NCBI RefSeq assembly: GCF_023159225.1
Contig: NC_063162.1
Coordinates: 90,543,880-90,607,879 of the forward strand
From: Perognathus longimembris pacificus
Taxonomy: Eukaryota > Chordata > Mammalia > Rodentia > Heteromyidae
Direction of reading: 5' to 3'
DNA: 64,000 bases
The notes below the pieces were generated by a model. The model saw nothing but the letters and a program-made list of their open reading frames with translations, was not told the DNA's origin and did not search any database. Positions within the stretch are counted from its first letter, which is position 1, and each line of letters starts with the position of its first letter. Positions 1 to 10,809 of this stretch are shown one piece after another. The position numbers and the translations under genes were made by a program.

Positions 1-464
1 GCATGTCTCCAGTTCGGTTACATATTAGAGTCCTTTCTCAATATATCCTCTTTGGGGAATTTTGAAATTCCCAATGCTTGGGCACATGCCAGACCGATTA
101 AATCAATCTCCAGGTGTTGATTTCAGGCATTAGGATTGATGAAACCTCCAGAGACTATGGAGTTACAGCCACAGTTAAGCACTACTGAGACTGAAGGAAG
201 AAGCCAGAGAAGGTGACATTAATTTTGTTCATTTAAATCCACAGCAACTACATAACAATGAACAGAGTGGGCCTTAGAGATACCTCATTACAACATTGCA
301 TGGGAATTTGTTTAATCCATGGTGGTATGGTTAAGACCTTGTTGCTTTGGTTACTCTGCTATGAAATAGTTAACAGTTTGGATTAGGAACAAAAGCTTAG
401 AGAAAAGCAGACAGAGAATCTGAGTGATTCAAAAGCTGGTACTCCAATTTAGACATGGCTTTTC
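1..464. other. intergenic, nothing recognised
   Basis: AT-rich mammalian intergenic sequence. I see no exon, RNA gene or recognisable repeat before the pyrimidine tract that starts near 465. Confidence 0.5.
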
Positions 465-755
465 TTTTCTTTTTTCTTTCCCTTCTTCCTTTCTTCTTTT
501 CTTTTCTTTTTTTTTTTCTTTTTTTTGTGCCAGTACTGTGGCTTGAACGTGGGGTCTGAGTGCTGTCCTTTAGCTTTTAATGCTCAGGACTGGTGCTTTA
601 CCACTTGAGCCCCCACAGCTCCACTTTCCAGCTTTTGGATTAATTGAAGTTAAGCATCTCACAGACTTTTCTACCCAGGCTGTCTTTCTACCATGATCAT
701 CAGATCTCAGCCTCCTGAGTAAGTAGGATTATAGGTGTGAGCCACCAGCACCCAG
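465..755 (-). repeat. B1-Geo composite SINE, minus strand, with pyrimidine-rich tail
   Basis: Read on the minus strand, a B1/7SL-like head (ggtgctggtggctcacacc near 755, then the 'gaggctgagatctga' block) is followed by the Geo-type right part (caccacttgagcc and ggcttgaac near 540-615). The T/C-rich stretch 465-530 is the degraded A-tail. It is one of many such copies in the window. Confidence 0.85.
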
Positions 756-927
756 TTCATGGCTGGCTTTTAGTATAACTCTCACCATTTTGAAATGGAC
801 AGCCAAAATAGTTGATACATTTTTTGCAATAATTAAGAAGCAATAATTTAAGAAGTGCCCAGGTTGTGTTGTTCAAGTGGTAGAATACTATCCTTGAGAA
901 GGAGAAAAAAATACTCATTTTGTTTCT

Positions 928-1010
928 TTGTGGCACTGAGGATCTAACAAATCCAGGACTTAGCACATGCTAAGCAGATATCCTACCACTGAGACTCATT
1001 TATAGCTCCA
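928..1010 (-). repeat. ID-like SINE fragment
   Basis: On the minus strand this resembles the tRNA-Ala-derived ID consensus: a box A-like 'agtggtaggatatctgctta' stretch, then 'gcacatgctaag...ctgggatttgttagatcctcagtgcc'-type sequence. It is diverged. The flanking 760-927 and 1011-1206 hold nothing else recognisable apart from a short Geo fragment near 872-902. Confidence 0.55.
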
Positions 1011-1206
1011 CACCATTTTACTTGTTTAGTTTTCTATTTAGTATCTTAGTATAAATCAGCTACATTTGTTCAGTGCTCTGTGTGTATACATATGCGTGTG
1101 CTAGGATGTGTGTGTGTGTGCATGAGTGTAGAAACCTTAGATTCTTCAATATTTGTGTCAATAAGTTATCAAACAAGGCATTCTTGGGCAAAATATATTT
1201 AAATTA

Positions 1207-1714
1207 AAAAGTTTGAAGTTCCTAGCAGAAGATCACAATAGCTCAATAGCTAGTACATATGAATACATAAGATGATGCTAAGAGAAATGAACTCCAAGTT
1301 ATGGAAATAAGTGGTTTGTCATTGTTATTGTTATTTTAAAAGTACTATGTGAAATTCTGTCTTTTTCTTTTGTCTTTCTTCCCCATGGTTTTATCCCCTG
1401 ATGTCACTGTAACTGATTTTGGTACCCTAGGTATTGTATATACATTTATGGGAAGTAGGGAAGGGAAGGGGAACATCAAAATGGAGAGACAAAGGATAAA
1501 AGGTGAACCAATGCAACAGCAATACTTACAAGTCAATATGCTGTAAACCAACTATACAACTGGGAGGGGGGGTTGGGGGGGAAAGTGGGAGAAAAATGAG
1601 GGGGGAGGTGACAAGTTTGATTACAAATGTACTCACTGCCTTATGTATGAAACTGTAACCCCTCTGTACATCACCTTGACAATAAATTAATTAATTTTTA
1701 AAAGTTTGAAGTTC
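1207..1714 (+). mobile_element. non-LTR retrotransposon 3' end with 15 bp target-site duplication
   Basis: The 15-mer aaaagtttgaagttc occurs at 1207-1221 and again at 1700-1714. It brackets about 478 bp that ends in 'ttgacaataaattaattaatttt', a polyadenylation-signal-like A/T-rich tail. The body contains a G-rich stretch (1562-1612) typical of L1 3' UTRs. A related copy lies at 46926-47176. The duplication and tail show target-primed reverse transcription. I read it as the 3' part of an L1-lineage element but cannot name the subfamily. It has no coding capacity. Confidence 0.7.
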
Positions 1715-1852
1715 TAAATGTCTTTAGAATTCCTGTTACTCCTATAATTTGTGTGCTGTATGTTTGTCTGATGGTTGGTTTGCTATTCCATTACCATAAA
1801 GTCTTCTATGTGTAAAGTGAGTTAAATTTCTGGAGTTAGAAATGAGAATTAC

Positions 1853-2310
1853 AGCTGGGTGTTGGTGGCTCATGCCTATAATTTTAGCTACTTAGGAGGC
1901 TGAGATCTGAAGACTCCGGTTCAAAGCCAGCCCAGGCAGGAAAGTCTGTGAGACTCTCATCTCCAATTAACCACCAGAAGTGGTGCTGTGGCTCAAAGTG
2001 GTAGAGCAATATCCTTGAACTGAAGAGCTCAGTGCCCAGGCCCAGAGTTCAAGTCCCATGACTGATTTTTTTTTTCAAAAATATTAGAATTACAGCTGAG
2101 TGTCATGTGCTCATGTGTGTAATCCTAGCTACTTGGGAGGCTGAGATCTGAGGATTGAGGCTTGGAGCCAAGGTGGGCAGGCAAATCCACAGACTCTTTC
2201 TCCAGCAAAAAGCCAGAATTGGAGGTATGGCTCAAATGACAGAGCACCAGCTTTGAATGGAAAAAGCTGAGCTAAAGGCCCTCAGTTCAAGTCTCAGTAC
2301 TGGTACAGAA
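1853..2310 (+). repeat. two B1-Geo composite SINEs in tandem
   Basis: Copy one (1853-2066) has the B1-like head, 'gaggctgagatctgaag', 'ctccaattaaccaccag' and the Geo right part 'tggctcaaagtggtagagc...gagttcaagtccc'. Copy two (2094-2310) repeats this layout. The short sequence gaattacagctg recurs before each copy, consistent with the second inserting beside the duplication of the first. The tail of copy two grades into the microsatellite that follows. Confidence 0.85.
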
Positions 2311-2573
2311 GAAGAAAAAAGAAAGAGACACAGACAGAGATAAAATCAAGAGACAGAGAGAAGAAAACGAAAGAGAAGGAGAGAAGGAAGGAAGGAAGGA
2401 AGGAAGGAAGGAAGGAAGGAAGGAAGGAAGGAAGGAAGGAAGGAAGGAAGGAAGGAAGGGAGGGAGGGAGGGAGGGAGGGAGGGAGGGAGGGAGGGAGGG
2501 AGGGAGGGAGGAAGGAAGGAAGGAAGGAAAGAAGGAAGGAAGGAAGGAAGGAAGAAAAGACGGGAAAGAATTA
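2311..2573 (+). repeat. (GGAA)n/(GGGA)n purine microsatellite grown from a SINE tail
   Basis: An A/G-rich start (2311-2384) is followed by (GGAA)n to about 2459, (GGGA)n to about 2511 and (GGAA)n to about 2552. It begins exactly where the preceding SINE ends, so it most likely arose from the SINE A-tail. The long open frames across it are only repeat translation. Confidence 0.95.
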
Positions 2574-3699
2574 TAGTAGCATATTTATTCTGGGATTTTT
2601 TTTTTCCACCAAGGCTAGTTGTAAAAGGCATATGCACACTTATACACATGCACACATGACCACATACATAAATACACACTCATTTATTCAACATAACATT
2701 CAGTGAAAAGAATGTCCAGATGAACTTTGATCCTGTCTGCACCAATTCCAACTCAAAGCTGGAGAGTTTGGCCAGAATGAGCCCAGTCACCAATTGAAAA
2801 AGCATTTGACTTCTCTACATTCAAGTTCTTGTGACAGATCCAAGTCATTAATACTCAATTAGTAGAATTGGCTACTTCTAAACACAAAAGACTCTGCTTA
2901 TGTCTACAAGTCTTATTTGGGAAGTCAACAGATTAGCTCTTACTTGGAAAGGAAACCTTACTGGAACCTTCCAATTGGATTCTCCAGCCTTCCCCTTTAC
3001 TAAATGTTTCTGACTAGGCAAATGTGTGCATGTGTACACCCAGACATAAATTATGGCTCACAATTTGGCATCATTGTTTTTATTAACAAATACAATTCAA
3101 AGTAGAATAATTAAATACGGACACATAGTAAAATAAACATTCCAGTGACCTTTTACCTTGAAAAGTTCTGCTCCACAATGAAGAGAGAGAACAATACAAT
3201 TACATGATGGTACTTGTACAGACTTGCGAATACGTGATGAAGCCTTACCAACCAGCCAGGCCTCTCTCCTCTTCCATCCCAGAAAAGGTTGAAAAGAACA
3301 AGACAGCTGTAGTGTCCCGACTAACAGTCACTGGTGAATGGAGTGACAGATGTAGAACCAAAGCCTCAAAGTGGGCAGGACCTCGTCCTCAACAAACAAA
3401 AGAGACAGTCTTTTAGCTCCATTTACTTCAATAATTTTTTTTGTATACCAGCTGCCTTTTTTTATATACAAGATAACAAATTAGTGTTTACTGACTAGTT
3501 CTCAGAATACCATTTTATCTGATAATTTTTATCTGATAATCAGTAATTTTTCCCTAACTCATTACTGTTACCTTTTTATTTTATTTTGACTTTACTAGGC
3601 ATATGTATACTATTGTTTTGTCCTTGTCTTCATCATATGTCTCAAATAAGAGCTACTTTAGGTTTTTCTTGGTTCCCCCCCCAAAAAAAAATATCTGAA
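2574..3699. other. intergenic, nothing recognised
   Basis: About 1.1 kb of unremarkable sequence with no exon-like open frame, SINE or RNA gene seen. The short open frames here have no recognisable motifs. Confidence 0.5.
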
Positions 3700-4041
3700 A
3701 AGCAAGATTGGAGGCATGGCTCAGGTGGCAGAGAGACATTCAGTGAACAAAAGTGGTATATATCAAAGTAAAGTCCTCGTCTCTGAAGAAAAAAAAATCT
3801 GCAAAGTTAAATCAAGAACTAGTGTCTCATCCCTGTAATCTTAACTACTCAGGAAGCTGAGATTTAAGACTTGAAGTTCAAAGCTAGCCCAGACAAATTC
3901 AAGAGATTTTTAACTCTAATTAATCAATAAAGCTGTGAAAGTGAAGATGAAGCACAGGTGGTAGAGCACCAGCCATGAGTGTAAAAAAAAAAAAAGCCTA
4001 GGAAGAGTTTGAGGCCCTGAATTCAAACCCCAACACTGGCA

Positions 4042-4086
<45 letters not shown>

Positions 4087-4366
4087 TGAAAAGGACTGGA
4101 GATGTAGCCAGTGGTAAGTGCTTGCTTTGCTGATGTGAAAATCTGGGTTCAATTCCCAGCACTGCAAAAATAAAGAAAGAATGAAACAAACGGAGATACA
4201 GAGAGAAGGAGAGAAAAAATACAGAGAGAAAAAGAGAGAGAGAGAGAATAACAAAAGAAAAGAAAAAGCGAGTGCTGGTGGCTCCTACCTATAATCTCCT
4301 AGAGCCAGCCCATGCAGATACTCCATCTCCAATTAACCAAGAAATGCTGAATTGGAGGTGTACCAT
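3700..4366 (+). repeat. SINE cluster: Geo fragment, B1-Geo, (CA)n, ID, truncated B1-Geo
   Basis: In order: a Geo fragment 3700-3790 ('gattggaggcatggctcag'); a diverged B1-Geo 3815-4041; a (CA)n run of about 40 bp (4043-4082) at its tail; an ID element 4092-4170 ('ggactggagatgtagcc...gggttcaattcccagcactgc', a tRNA-like B box); purine-rich sequence to 4260; and a truncated B1-Geo 4268-4366. All are in the plus orientation. Confidence 0.75.
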
Positions 4367-5034
4367 GAGCAAACAAGCCAAGAAGAAACACAGGGCTCTA
4401 AGCTTAATCCTCTTTACTGGGGAATCTGAAAAGTAGAAATTAGAATTTATAAACTGTTTATATCTGTTACATATGTCTTCTTCAAATATAACACAGACTC
4501 CTGTTTTTGTCTTCTTGCAATTCAATAAGGATTTATTTTACCTAAAGTTGTGATTTGTGTAAACTTGTTAAATACATATTATATTTTCTGCCATATGCTG
4601 CAAGGATGACTTACTGCAATTTGCCCTTTTATCTTGGGATTGTAAATACCTTGAAATCAGGCAAATATTTCTTTAGACTAAGTGCTAAATAAGTAGAAAA
4701 ATTAATATATATTGTCTCATTGGGTCTTCAGATACCCATAGAGTTGACAGGGCAGAAATATCCCTATTTTATAGGAAAACTGAGACTGGTGCATTGAGTG
4801 GTACATCATTTAAGTTAACAGAAAATCAGTGATTTTTGAAATACAACTTAGTTTTGCTAACTTGTAATTTAGTATTCATTTCCTTAGAATACATAACTTC
4901 TCCAAATGTGTGAACAAAAACTATCCATTTTATTTACTAGACTTTTAAAGTCAATTCTTCAGTTGATCTATAATAACAAATTTATTAACAACATAGACAA
5001 TAGCCATTTGTAGTTGTCAAAAAAACCATGTATT
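4367..5034. other. intergenic, nothing recognised
   Basis: AT-rich sequence with no feature I can support. Confidence 0.5.
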
Positions 5035-5215
5035 TTTTAGTACTGGGGAGGCTGAGACAGGAGTTCAAGGCTACTCTGTCTCAAAACAAAACAAAATTTA
5101 TTACACCTGGTATGGTGGCCCATGCTTATAATCCCAGCACTCAGAAAGTGGAGGCAGAAGAATCTAGAGAATTCCAAACTAGCCTGAGCAACAACAGCTT
5201 TGTCTCAAAAAACAA
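5035..5215 (+). repeat. old B1 SINE (two fragments)
   Basis: 5104-5215 follows the B1 plan: 'ctggtatggtggcccatgc', 'ataatcccagcact', a gaggcag-like block, 'gcctgagcaac', and an A-rich end. 5035-5086 looks like the right part of another copy ('gaggctgagacaggagttcaag...tctcaaaacaaaac'). These lack the Geo part, so they are older than the composite copies. Confidence 0.65.
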
Positions 5216-8200
5216 ACAATTTTTTAAAAGAATGTATTATGTATTACTGCATTATACATTATTATTATACATTATAGATATACAATACAATCCAAATATC
5301 CTATTTAGATTATGCATTTCTAAAGCTTAAATTTTTAGTAAAGCAATTCATATCACAGTTCTTTAATGAGATTATGGCAACTGTCAATGTTTTTGCATTA
5401 CTTTAAAAATACTTTTAGAAGATGATGACTTTATTGAAATACTGACTTATATTTAAAAATGTGAACTACTTAAGAATAAAAGAAAACATTAAATTATATT
5501 TAAAATAATCAAAATAACAGTGACTCTGACCCAAGGAGGTAATTATATGTATAAAATTTAATGTTCCCATTAATTTCTACATAAAGCTGTATGAATTTCA
5601 CACCCAACAAACTGTAAAAATTCATCTACATTTATTTGTAAGATGGTTTTAAACTCCAGGAATTTCATGCAGATTGAAGTTGACTTTTTATAGAAAACAA
5701 GAATAATGCTAATGAGTGAATATTAAGTACAAGGCACTAACTCTTACAGAGGTAAATATGTAATTACATACATTTCCAAGAGTGGGATAAATCACACATT
5801 AACTTATGTAATAATTCAAGGACTTGTAAGAGACAAGAAGATGTACTTGATAGTCTTCAGCTAATTACTTTTAATTAGCATGCCTATATTATTAAAACAT
5901 ATGAGAATATTTTAAAATTAAAAATGTAAAAATATTCAGTACAGAAAAAATACAGATCCTCAGAGCTAGGAAGAGCCACCATTGGAAAGATAAGAGGTTT
6001 TACTTCTATCTATCCATAAAGGCAAAGTCTAGACATTCATAATTACACCAATTAATTGGCCATTTTGGCTAAATTATGTAAATTGTCTACATACACTTCT
6101 CAAAGTACATAACTGCCAATGCTGTTTTCACTTTGGTCAAGTCTACACTAGATAGCAAAATGAAGTGGGTAATTAGGACAATTATTCTGATACTTTAGAT
6201 CAAACATTAATTAAGGTAAAAGCAGATAGCTGGAGGGATTGAAATATAAATGTTCTGCTTGAATTCTATAAGCATGTCAAATGGCTTTATTTTTCCAAAT
6301 CTCTAAAATTCTGAAAATTTCCAAGATACACATGTTATAGAATAGCTGGTGATATCTGTGGCTATTCTAAACACAAAAGTAGTCACTGGAATACTTTAAA
6401 TAACAAATGTATTCATTAAATTTTTTATAATGGTTACATTACCTTTTTATTGGCATTTTGATTATGAGGAAAAAGAAAATCTTTTCTTTTAAAAAAATTA
6501 GTACTTAAGAATAGAATGTTAGGAGCCAACTTGAAATGGATGGAAGGAGAGGTATATGCATGCATACACCAACAAATACTTATATCCTTATATCTAGCTA
6601 AATACCACAATCTATATCTGTCTCTATCCATTCATCTACCAGTGACAATCTTTTGTGACAATCTAAGCAATTGTCACAAAAGCTTAGCAACTAATAAACC
6701 TGAACAGAGAATCTATGTATTTTTTGACATTAAATGGCTCATTGTGACATTATTTCAACTTCTCTGTAGGTCTGAATTTTTTTAAAAATAAAAGTTGGGG
6801 GAAAATGTACATTTTAGGGCTCACATAAAATAAGTAATAAACATTCAGTACCCATCTACCCCCATGAAGATGATATACTTAGGACTGAAAATTTTGTAGT
6901 AGTTCATTTCTTAAAACCATACTGTGAAATCTATACTGAAAGATTCTTTCCAATGGGCCTTAAGTGAGCACTTTAAAATATTCCCAAGGTTTTCCAAGCA
7001 GGGTATAGTTAAAGCATTCCACTTGAGATCCTTGCCTGAAAGGCCCTATAGAATTGCAAAGTATCATTATTAAGCAAATGTTCCCGGGCCCTTGGGTGGT
7101 TCACTTAAAACACATTTCACTGTATTGAATATTCAATGCCAAAAGCACACTGTTCAGTGTTAAGATTTGCAATTTAAACCCAGTTGGGAGAAGTAAAAAG
7201 GTCTAGTAATTTGCCTATACTGTATTGCATTGATGTAGTAGCTTTCATTGATAATTAAGTTCCAAAAATATGAGTTAGATTGTGTGAACAATGGAGGAAA
7301 GCTAACCTTTCTATTACAGCTTTAGCTCTTGACTTCTTGTATTTAAGATTACAGATGCTCCATTAAATCGATTTTGTGTTTAATCTCCTCTTGAAAAACA
7401 GTGAATGCAAGTCCCCAACTTTCTTCCCTTTGAGAGAACCCAAGTATTTGACAATGAAAACTACAATGCTCAAACTACACGATTAACACCGCCCACTGTG
7501 GGGGATCAGAAAAGTTTAGCAAGTCTCTGAGTAGTTTCAACCAACTCTAACAGGATTGGAATGTCAAAATACACCTCATATTCGATTTTTAAATAATCAT
7601 TTTAGAGAAACAGATTTCGGATGATAGAAATTGCATTTAAAATGATAAAATGAATTGTGTTCCCTTGAAATGGACTTTTTTTTAACATCCAGGAATTCTT
7701 TATGTAATTGTGGCTTTATGATTTTCGATTTAGATGCCCCCCCCCCAGCATTTAGTTCTGCTGCTTTTTTTTTTTTTTTAGTTCTGCTGTTTGTAAACAC
7801 TATAGGTCCCCCAGTAAAATGTAAAGCAATAAAAATATTCAGGTCATAGGACTGGATAAAAATTTAAGGAAATTAATTACTTCTCTTTTGAATTCCTGCT
7901 CTTACAAGGGAAATAAATGGCAAGCTGGACAGCGGCTTTCTCTGGTCCCCATCAATACAGCCGGACTTTCTATTCCCCAGCATCAATGGTAGGTAGGAAG
8001 GAACACTCCAGCATTTGCTCAGTCTCCGGGTTGGAGCTTCTGCTTAAGAAAACCCAGTGCGTTTTCAATGCAGAGCTTACCTTCCACAGAGGTAAATCTA
8101 CCCTGGCCACGAGAGCAAGTGCTGTGCATTTGGGGTCTGCTCCCCCCCACTAACCAACAGGGAGGCGGAGAACCACAGCCGGGCCGGGATACTTATAGTG

Positions 8201-8459
8201 GGGTGCCTGGGTTCGCTGGCATTAACATCACTTGGGGACTCGTTAGAAATGCAAATGAACAGCCCTACCGCTGCGCACCCACTTTTAAGCAGAAACTCGA
8301 GGGATGGGCTCAGCAACCTGCGCGGTTACTCGCCCTTTTGGTTACTCTAATCTATAATCGCTGACATGGAAACCAGAATATAAATTTTCTAAAGGGGCTT
8401 TGGAAAATCCAATCCAGACTGAAGGGGAAGGTTAAGGAAGGAAGCAGCAGAAGTTCAGC
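5216..8459. other. intergenic, no SINE seen
   Basis: About 3.2 kb of AT-rich, repeat-poor sequence. The only structure that stands out is the hairpin at 6650-6682. From about 7900 the GC content rises toward the CpG island. Confidence 0.5.
6650..6682. repeat. perfect 13 bp inverted repeat, 7 nt loop
   Basis: cttttgtgacaat (6650-6662) is the exact reverse complement of attgtcacaaaag (6670-6682), with ctaagca between. It lies in otherwise ordinary AT-rich DNA. There is no T-run or gene context to call it a terminator, and it is too short for a typical microRNA precursor. Confidence 0.7.
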
Positions 8460-9290
8460 TCAGGCCGGGGTAAAGCCGCCTGGGCCATCCGCGCCCCTAG
8501 GCCGCAGTACACCCGCCCCGAGGCTGCGACCCCCACTCCGCCGGTCCGCTTCCCTCGGCTCCAGGATCGCAGGCTGCTCCGCAGGTGTCAGGTCGGTGGC
8601 CCGGGGCGCGACAGGCCCCTCCCGCGTCCGCGCGTGCCGCCCGCAACCCCCTCCCGCGCGGCCTGCCCCTTTGTCCGCCCCGAGGGCGGCACCTTCCCGC
8701 CCGCGGGTGTGCAAACCCTCGGGAGGGTGGGAGAGGAGGTGGGACGGGGAGGGACGCAGGAGGAGCGGGGCGGGCGGCTGAGTACAGGGGTGGGGAGTCG
8801 CCGCAGTCACCGCGCACCCGACTCCGGTCCCCTCGGGCCGGTGGCAGAGCCTTTTGTGACTGGCCCGAGAGTCCCCGCGAAACTACCGCCCCGGGGCGGG
8901 GTGGCGCCTCCCCCTTGGCGAGAGCTGGAACACCCCAGCGCGGCGGCGCGCTAGCGGGCGGCCGAGCTCGGCGGGAGAGCGCAGCTAAGCGGAGGGGAGG
9001 GCCGGAGGGTGGGGCGGGGCGGGGCTGGGCCGGGCTGCGGTGGAGCCCAGAGCCCGCGCCTCCGCCCCCCGGGATCGCGGCTGCCGCAGCCGGGACAGTG
9101 AGCGCAGCGAGAGAGGGAAGGCGGCAACGCGAAGGTCCCCAGCGGGTGCAGAGATGCGGGCGACCTGGACCTGGTCTGGACCATCGACTGTGCCTGGAGG
9201 GCAGTAGTGCTGTTGGTGTGGGGTTAGGAGGAAGAGGCAGGAAAGAGAGGTGGCGCGAGCGGGGAAGAACGGGGGTGCAAACATTGTGAG
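8460..9290. promoter_or_regulatory. orphan CpG island with GC boxes
   Basis: This is a sharply GC- and CpG-rich block with several Sp1-type GC boxes (ggggcggggcggggctggg, 9011-9029) and repeated gcgcg runs (8636-8665, 8940-8980). It sits about 11 kb upstream of the SP8 start codon, with no coding exon. Such islands usually mark a promoter or a Polycomb-regulated developmental element. The long open frames through it (for example minus strand 8497-9444) are Pro/Arg/Ala-rich composition artefacts. A non-coding RNA promoter is possible but not shown. Confidence 0.75.
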
Positions 9291-10012
9291 TGCTGGCTGG
9301 GGAAACTATCCGAAGTGCCACGACCAGAGATGCTGGGAAGCCCGACGGCTCTTTCCTGGAGCTGTCGCTCTTCCCTTGGACTGCCTCCCTGAGCGATCCG
9401 GATTTCGCGATCTCGACTGGTGGAGAAAGTTGCACGCTTCTCACATTTGGCTCTAGTCTCTCCGCCCCCCCCCCCCCCCCCGTCCCCCGCTAGGTAGTAG
9501 AGCTGAGAGCCTTCTTGAGGATGCTTCGTTCTTGGAAGCTAGGCGGTTGTCCCCATTTGGGGAGTAGCCCGAGCTAGCCTGATCTCTTTCTACAGTGCAC
9601 CCACCCCACTCCTTGCGCTTTCTGTGGCCTTCTTCTGTCCTGGAGTATTAGATGGTCATAGCAGGGGAATGAGACAGCTAGATACGATGAATCCGTATGG
9701 CCAAACAGCCTAAGTATCCCTAAAACTGAAAGTGAGGACACTTGGGAAGTTTCTCCCCCGACTCCCGACAAATAGCCGCGGAAAAACGCAGCTAACCATG
9801 GCTCCCCGAGTGAGTAATGGTTTCGGTGGGCCCTGCTTTAGAAGCAGCATCTAGATGCGGATACATTATTTGATGTTGATGCCCTTGGTTCTTCAGTCTA
9901 ACAGAGCAACCAACTGGGGGCAGACCAGGCCTTTTAAAGCTAGCGTGCGGTTGTACTCTCCCCCAACCCCACAGCTCCAAACCTACAATTTTTTTTAACC
10001 ATTTTGAAATTT
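9291..10012. other. CpG island shore
   Basis: Moderately GC-rich sequence leaving the island, with a pure 17-base C run at 9465-9481. No exon or repeat recognised. Confidence 0.45.
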
Positions 10013-10265
10013 CTGTTCCTGAATCTTTTTTTTTTAATATTTTATTTATTTATTTATTTTGCCAGTCCTGGGCTTTGAATTCAGGGACTGAGCACTGTCC
10101 CTGGCTTCTTTTAGGTCAAGGCTAGCACTCTACCACGTGAGCCACAGCGCCACTTCTAGCCTTTTCTGTATATGTGGTGCTGAGGAATCGAACCTAAGGC
10201 TTCACGTATAAGAGGCAAGCACTCTTGCCACTAGGCCATATTCCCAGCCCCTGTTCCTGAATCTT
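10013..10265 (-). mobile_element. IDL-Geo SINE with 15 bp target-site duplication
   Basis: ctgttcctgaatctt is at 10013-10027 and repeated exactly at 10251-10265. Between them, in minus orientation, lies a complete IDL-Geo. The tRNA-Ala/ID-like left half starts 'gggctgggaatatggcctag' near 10250. The Geo right half ends 'gggactggcaaa'-like near 10060, and an A-tail (T/ttta on plus) runs 10028-10060. This is the clearest full-length copy on the left side. Confidence 0.93.
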
Positions 10266-10530
10266 GTCTCGAGGTTAGGTGAAGAAAATTCTGATTATTG
10301 GAGCTTAAGAAAAAGTAATTTTGACTTAGTTTGGTAATCAACTGTAAATCACCTAGCAATTTATTTGTGAATATCCAATGCTCATTTTGAAGTTTTGAAT
10401 ACTAGATTTTAACATGTTTTAAGTCGAAATTGCTAATGTGGATTAAAATTATGAAATAGAACAAAATACTCTTTTCAATCTCATAATGCCGGTTAATGAA
10501 ATCCACTGTGCTTAAAAACTTGGTTTGCTA

Positions 10531-10759
10531 GCAAGGCACTAGTGGTTCATACCTATAATCCTAGCTACTCAGGAGGCTGAGATCTGAGGATCAGGGATCA
10601 AAGTCAGCCCAGGCAGGAAAGTCCGTGAGATTCTTAACTCCAATTAAACACCAGAAAACCAGAAGTGGAGCTGTGGCTCAAAGTGGTAAGACCTAGCTAG
10701 CCTTGAGTATAGAAAGCTTAGGGACAGCGCCCAGACCCTGAGTTCAGGCCCTATGACAG

Positions 10760-10808
<49 letters not shown>
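10531..10808 (+). repeat. B1-Geo SINE plus (TA)n(TG)n tail microsatellite
   Basis: B1-like head (10531-10600, 'gaggctgagatctgaggatc'), 'aattaaacaccag', and Geo part ('ggagctgtggctcaaagtgg', 'gagttcaggccc') to about 10760. A (TA)n(TG)n run of about 48 bp follows. This is the last SINE before a 21 kb stretch without any. Confidence 0.85.

Positions 10809-10809
<1 letters not shown>

Noticed and set aside
2385..2552. CRISPR-like or tandem-array interpretation of the tetranucleotide repeats
   Set aside because: No spacers; ordinary eukaryotic microsatellites.
4092..4170. tRNA gene
   Set aside because: The tRNA-like boxes belong to an ID-type SINE with an A-rich tail. No complete cloverleaf could be drawn.
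8497..9444. 315-codon open frame on the minus strand in the CpG island (and several overlapping ones on both strands)
   Set aside because: Pro/Arg/Ala/Gly-rich composition, overlapping frames on both strands and no domain or splice structure. Stop codons are simply rare in CpG-rich DNA.
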